A DNA stretch of 8,471 bases from Bacteroidota bacterium (GTDB lineage: Bacteria; Bacteroidota; Bacteroidia; Flavobacteriales; Weeksellaceae): assembly GCA_023457935.1 (NCBI GenBank), contig JAEXBA010000086.1, positions 1-8,471 on the forward strand, given 5' to 3'. Positions 6,058 through 8,471 of the stretch are shown in pieces (position 1 is the stretch's first letter; each line of letters begins with the position of its first letter). The position numbers and the translations under genes are program-made. Below the pieces are notes generated by a model. The model was not told where the DNA came from, searched no databases, and worked only from the letters and a program-made list of their open reading frames with translations.

Positions 6058-6813
6058 TTAAAAATTTTGAATCAGAATTAAAATTAAAAACGGCAGCGCC
6101 GAACACAATTCTACCCAGAATGAGAAATACGAATCGCGGTTACTGTTTTCGGAGAAATAAATCATGATGAAAGTGAGTAAAGTAGTTAGCGTGAATGCAA
6201 CAGCGAAAGCTTCCTTCAAATAGAAAATTGCGAGAATATTGGCTATAAAAACCAAAACATAGGCAAAATATTTGGTGTTCTGAACGCCGATTAATCTTGG
6301 AAAAGTAACGACATCGTCTTCATTCATATCGCGGATATCGAAAGGCAAAACCAAAGCGGTGATAAACAGCCAGGAAATGATGAAAATTGGCCAGTGAAAT
6401 TCAGGTAAAATCAGCCAGGAATTGATTAAAGCCCAGGTTAAACCAACGTAAAACACTTTTAATAAAGGAATTCTCCGTACAAATTTTTCCAGAAAGAAAG
6501 AATTGTAGAGCAATCCCAAAATCACGATTACCAACCATTTTAAAAGACGGATTTCATTGTGGTTCAGAAAAATTAAAACTGCAGAAATTATTCCAGTTAA
6601 AACATTGAAAATCAAAATTTTACGGAACTGTTTTGAATGTTGGTATTTCGTGTAAAGATAACCGCTCCAATACGTAATGAAAATCAGAAAAATACTTGGC
6701 CAGCGCAGGATTTCCTGTTCGAGCATAAAAAATACGGCAAATAAAGTTCCGCACAAAGACACGAAAACTTCACTGTCAACAACGTATTTTTTTAGTAAAT
6801 TTAAGAACTGCAT
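6058..6813 (-). CDS. UbiA-like membrane protein lacking the first Asp motif
   Basis: This 251-aa protein with about eight or nine membrane segments resembles the UbiA prenyltransferase superfamily, which attaches polyprenyl chains to aromatic or lipid acceptors in the membrane. Support comes from the middle segment LLYNSFFLEK (101-110) with IPLLKVFYVGLTWAL (115-129), and from LPFDIRDMNEDD (156-167), which corresponds to the second aspartate motif (Asp159, Asp162, Asp166). The first motif, usually NDxxDxxxD after the second membrane segment, is absent; that place reads YWSGYLYTKYQHS (48-60). It may therefore be a diverged enzyme or a non-catalytic relative. The ATG at 6813 is preferred over the TTG at 6855 because the latter lies inside the promoter -7 element. 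It is the first gene of the minus-strand cluster ending in recF and the DUF721 gene, and is divergent from the secreted protein gene at 6895. Confidence 0.65.
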   Translation of the reverse strand: MQFLNLLKKYVVDSEVFVSLCGTLFAVFFMLEQEILRWPSIFLIFITYWSGYLYTKYQHSKQFRKILIFNVLTGIISAVLIFLNHNEIRLLKWLVIVILGLLYNSFFLEKFVRRIPLLKVFYVGLTWALINSWLILPEFHWPIFIISWLFITALVLPFDIRDMNEDDVVTFPRLIGVQNTKYFAYVLVFIANILAIFYLKEAFAVAFTLTTLLTFIMIYFSENSNRDSYFSFWVELCSALPFLILILIQNF

Positions 6814-6851
6814 TTTAACGGCATCCAAAGTTCGCAATCTAACTGCAACAG

Positions 6852-6860
6852 GCAAATTTA
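6852..6860 (-). promoter_or_regulatory. Promoter -7 element of the UbiA-like gene
   Basis: Minus-strand TAAATTTGC matches TAnnTTTG exactly. Transcription would start near 6845, giving a leader of about 32 bases before the ATG at 6813. No good -33 TTG is seen at the usual spacing. This may be the main promoter for the whole run of minus-strand genes down to the DUF721 gene. It sits in the 81-base divergent intergenic region. Confidence 0.6.
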
Positions 6861-6894
6861 ACGATTCGGAATTTGGCAGCTTAAAGACAGAAGT

Positions 6895-8471
6895 ATGAAA
6901 AAAATATTGTTACTGTTCCTCTTTTTTGGGACTTTTTTAATGATGAGCGCACAGAATTACTACGACAACCAGTGGAAAAAAATCGAAACCAATTATAAGC
7001 AGGGACTGTATAAAAGCAATCTCCCGATTATTCTTGAGATTCAAAACCGGGCAATTAAGGAAAGCAATGCGGTTCAGCTCATCCGTTCTCTGAAAGCGGA
7101 ATTCAGTATTGTGAACCAAACGCAGGATGATACTCAGAACGACGCTGCTTCACAGTTTTTTGCCAAACTTCAGACGATGGAATCTCAGCTGAAAGGTGAA
7201 GAGAAAATGATGTATAAAGTGCTTTTGGGAGAATTTTTCAAGGAATATTATGATAATAATCAGTGGGAAATTAACCAACGTACGAATATCAACAACCAGG
7301 ATTTTACGCAGATTGAAACGTGGAGTAAACTTGATTTCAAGAACTTTCTTTCCAAAAATTACAGCGAGCTTGAAACTGAAAAATCTGCATTGAAACAGGT
7401 TAAAATGGAGAAATACAAAGAAATTTTCTATAATGTAGAAAACCTGGAATATTTCCCGACTTTATTCGACTGGAATTCCTTGCAGTATGTTGAATTTTTG
7501 AGCGACAGTCAGCTTTTTACACCCAATGAACTGAAAGTAAATCATCCGAAAATCAACGAAATTTTTGATGAACTGATTGCCCAGAATTTCGGAAATTCAA
7601 AACTCTATTTTCAGCATCAGAAACTAAACTACAACTGCGGTTTTACCAACTGCAAAGACAAACTTTCACAGCTGCAGAATCTTTACAAATCCGCTACAGA
7701 AGGCGATTACAAAGTGTTGATTGCTGCAGAAATTGTAGATGAACTTATAGCCGACAAAAAACAGACGGAAGCGCTTTCGCTGATCAGTCAGGTGAAGAAA
7801 ACGTATCCGAAATCCAAATTTCTGAACAATATAATTACACGCGAAAATTCGATTGTCAATCCGTCGTTAAGCATTCATTACGAAGCGGAAACGCAGAGCA
7901 ACAAACCAATCCACATCGTTGCGGAACATAAAAATGTCGACAAATTCTCACTGAATATTTACGAAACTTCTGATTTGGAAGGTTTTATGAAGCATATCCG
8001 CGATTCTTACAGAAATCCGTTCAGTTCTGTTAAAAAGTCTTTGGTGCGGAAGGAAAATTTTGAAATTCAGAACAGAAAAGATTATCAAACCTACAGAACT
8101 TCCTACGAAATTCAGCTGCTTCCTTCGGGAATTTATCTGGTGGAATATGTTGTGGAAGGCAGTATTCAAAAGGATTTTTACTTCATCGCTTCTGAAAACA
8201 GAGTTATTGATTTTCAGAAAAACGATTATAACAAAAAATATGATGTTGAAAAACTGGTGAACCGAGAAAATGGAAAATCTGTTCCGAATTCAACCATTGA
8301 TTTTTACGAATATGCCTATCAGAAACCTTTGGTCAAAACTTCTTCAAAAACCGATTCTGAAGGCAATTTCACATTTCCAAAATCTTCAGGCGACGAATAT
8401 TACCGTTATTATCTGCTTAAATTTCCTGGGAATAATTATCAGTTGGTAAACCATTATGGAAGCAGAAACCG
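6895..8471 (+). CDS. Secreted alpha-2-macroglobulin-like protein, N-terminal part
   Basis: The frame stays open for 525 codons and leaves the window, so the gene is partial at its 3' end. Residues 1-19 form a signal peptide (MKKILLLFLFFGTFLMMSA) with likely cleavage just before or after Gln20; there is no lipobox. Residues 21-320 are mostly helical and contain a Cys pair, C248 and C253 (CGFTNC), that could form a disulfide in the periplasm. From about 322 the sequence turns beta-rich: PSLSIHYEAET, the segment YEIQLLPSGIYLVEYVV (404-420), and LVNRENGKSVPNSTIDFYEY (454-473) followed by TDSEGNFTFP (486-495). This matches the early macroglobulin-like (MG) domains of the large bacterial alpha-2-macroglobulin-type proteins found in Bacteroidota, which are thought to trap or resist proteases. 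The diagnostic parts, including any thioester motif, would lie beyond the window. The gene is divergent from the UbiA-like gene. Confidence 0.7.
   Translation, partial: MKKILLLFLFFGTFLMMSAQNYYDNQWKKIETNYKQGLYKSNLPIILEIQNRAIKESNAVQLIRSLKAEFSIVNQTQDDTQNDAASQFFAKLQTMESQLKGEEKMMYKVLLGEFFKEYYDNNQWEINQRTNINNQDFTQIETWSKLDFKNFLSKNYSELETEKSALKQVKMEKYKEIFYNVENLEYFPTLFDWNSLQYVEFLSDSQLFTPNELKVNHPKINEIFDELIAQNFGNSKLYFQHQKLNYNCGFTNCKDKLSQLQNLYKSATEGDYKVLIAAEIVDELIADKKQTEALSLISQVKKTYPKSKFLNNIITRENSIVNPSLSIHYEAETQSNKPIHIVAEHKNVDKFSLNIYETSDLEGFMKHIRDSYRNPFSSVKKSLVRKENFEIQNRKDYQTYRTSYEIQLLPSGIYLVEYVVEGSIQKDFYFIASENRVIDFQKNDYNKKYDVEKLVNRENGKSVPNSTIDFYEYAYQKPLVKTSSKTDSEGNFTFPKSSGDEYYRYYLLKFPGNNYQLVNHYGSRN

Noticed and set aside
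6032..6106. Antitoxin extended to 6106
   Set aside because: The 25 extra residues overlap the end of the UbiA-like gene in another frame and add no recognisable sequence. The ATG at 6031 gives a normal antitoxin.
6814..6855. Longer UbiA-like protein starting at TTG 6855
   Set aside because: The TTG lies within the TAAATTTGC promoter element, and the 14 extra residues (MPVAVRLRTLDAVK) resemble no signal or domain. The ATG at 6813 fits better.
6868..6878. Promoter -7 element for the alpha-2-macroglobulin-like gene (GGAATTTGGC)
   Set aside because: Only the TTTG half matches; the essential TA is GG and no -33 element is clear. The gene must have a promoter in or near 6814-6894, but I cannot place it.

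Overview
The window looks like chromosomal DNA from a flavobacterium (Bacteroidota), most probably of the Chryseobacterium/Kaistella type. This rests on sequence signs, not on a database search. AT-rich promoters carry the Bacteroidota -7 element TAnnTTTGC, Shine-Dalgarno sequences are mostly absent, the tRNA lacks an encoded CCA end, and recF sits beside a DUF721/DciA-like gene. Hand counts on a few 60-base lines suggest roughly 45% GC in the left half and roughly 31-38% in the right half.

Left block (1-4051). A tRNA-Arg(ACG) gene on the minus strand has its own promoter and a strong intrinsic terminator. On the plus strand follow a lone lipoprotein resembling the solute-binding proteins of iron/cobalamin ABC importers, then a clear promoter driving a two-gene unit. 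That unit is mtgA (monofunctional peptidoglycan glycosyltransferase) and, 13 bases later, a large polytopic membrane protein of the family named 'site-specific recombinase Gcr' (SpecificRecomb). I see no recombinase active site in it.

Middle block (4029-6813, all minus strand; transcription runs right to left). The order is a UbiA-like membrane protein, an antitoxin, a RelE/ParE-type toxin, recF and a DUF721/DciA-like protein. The genes are tightly packed: 26-base gap, 13-base overlap, 4-base ATGA overlap, 19-base gap. RecF (recombination and repair at gapped DNA) and the DciA-like protein (replicative helicase loading in other bacteria) appear to be read out behind the toxin-antitoxin pair. 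The 3' end of this block overlaps the convergent Gcr-family gene by 23 bases, and the overlap contains a hairpin that may terminate both units.

Right block (6895-8471, plus strand). A gene divergent from the UbiA-like gene encodes a secreted protein that runs off the window. It looks like the N-terminal part of a large alpha-2-macroglobulin-type protein. No mobile element, CRISPR array or rRNA is visible, and no stretch over 300 bases lacks a gene. The most notable arrangement is the toxin-antitoxin pair fused by overlap to recF. It is an unusual gene context, not a clearly new system.
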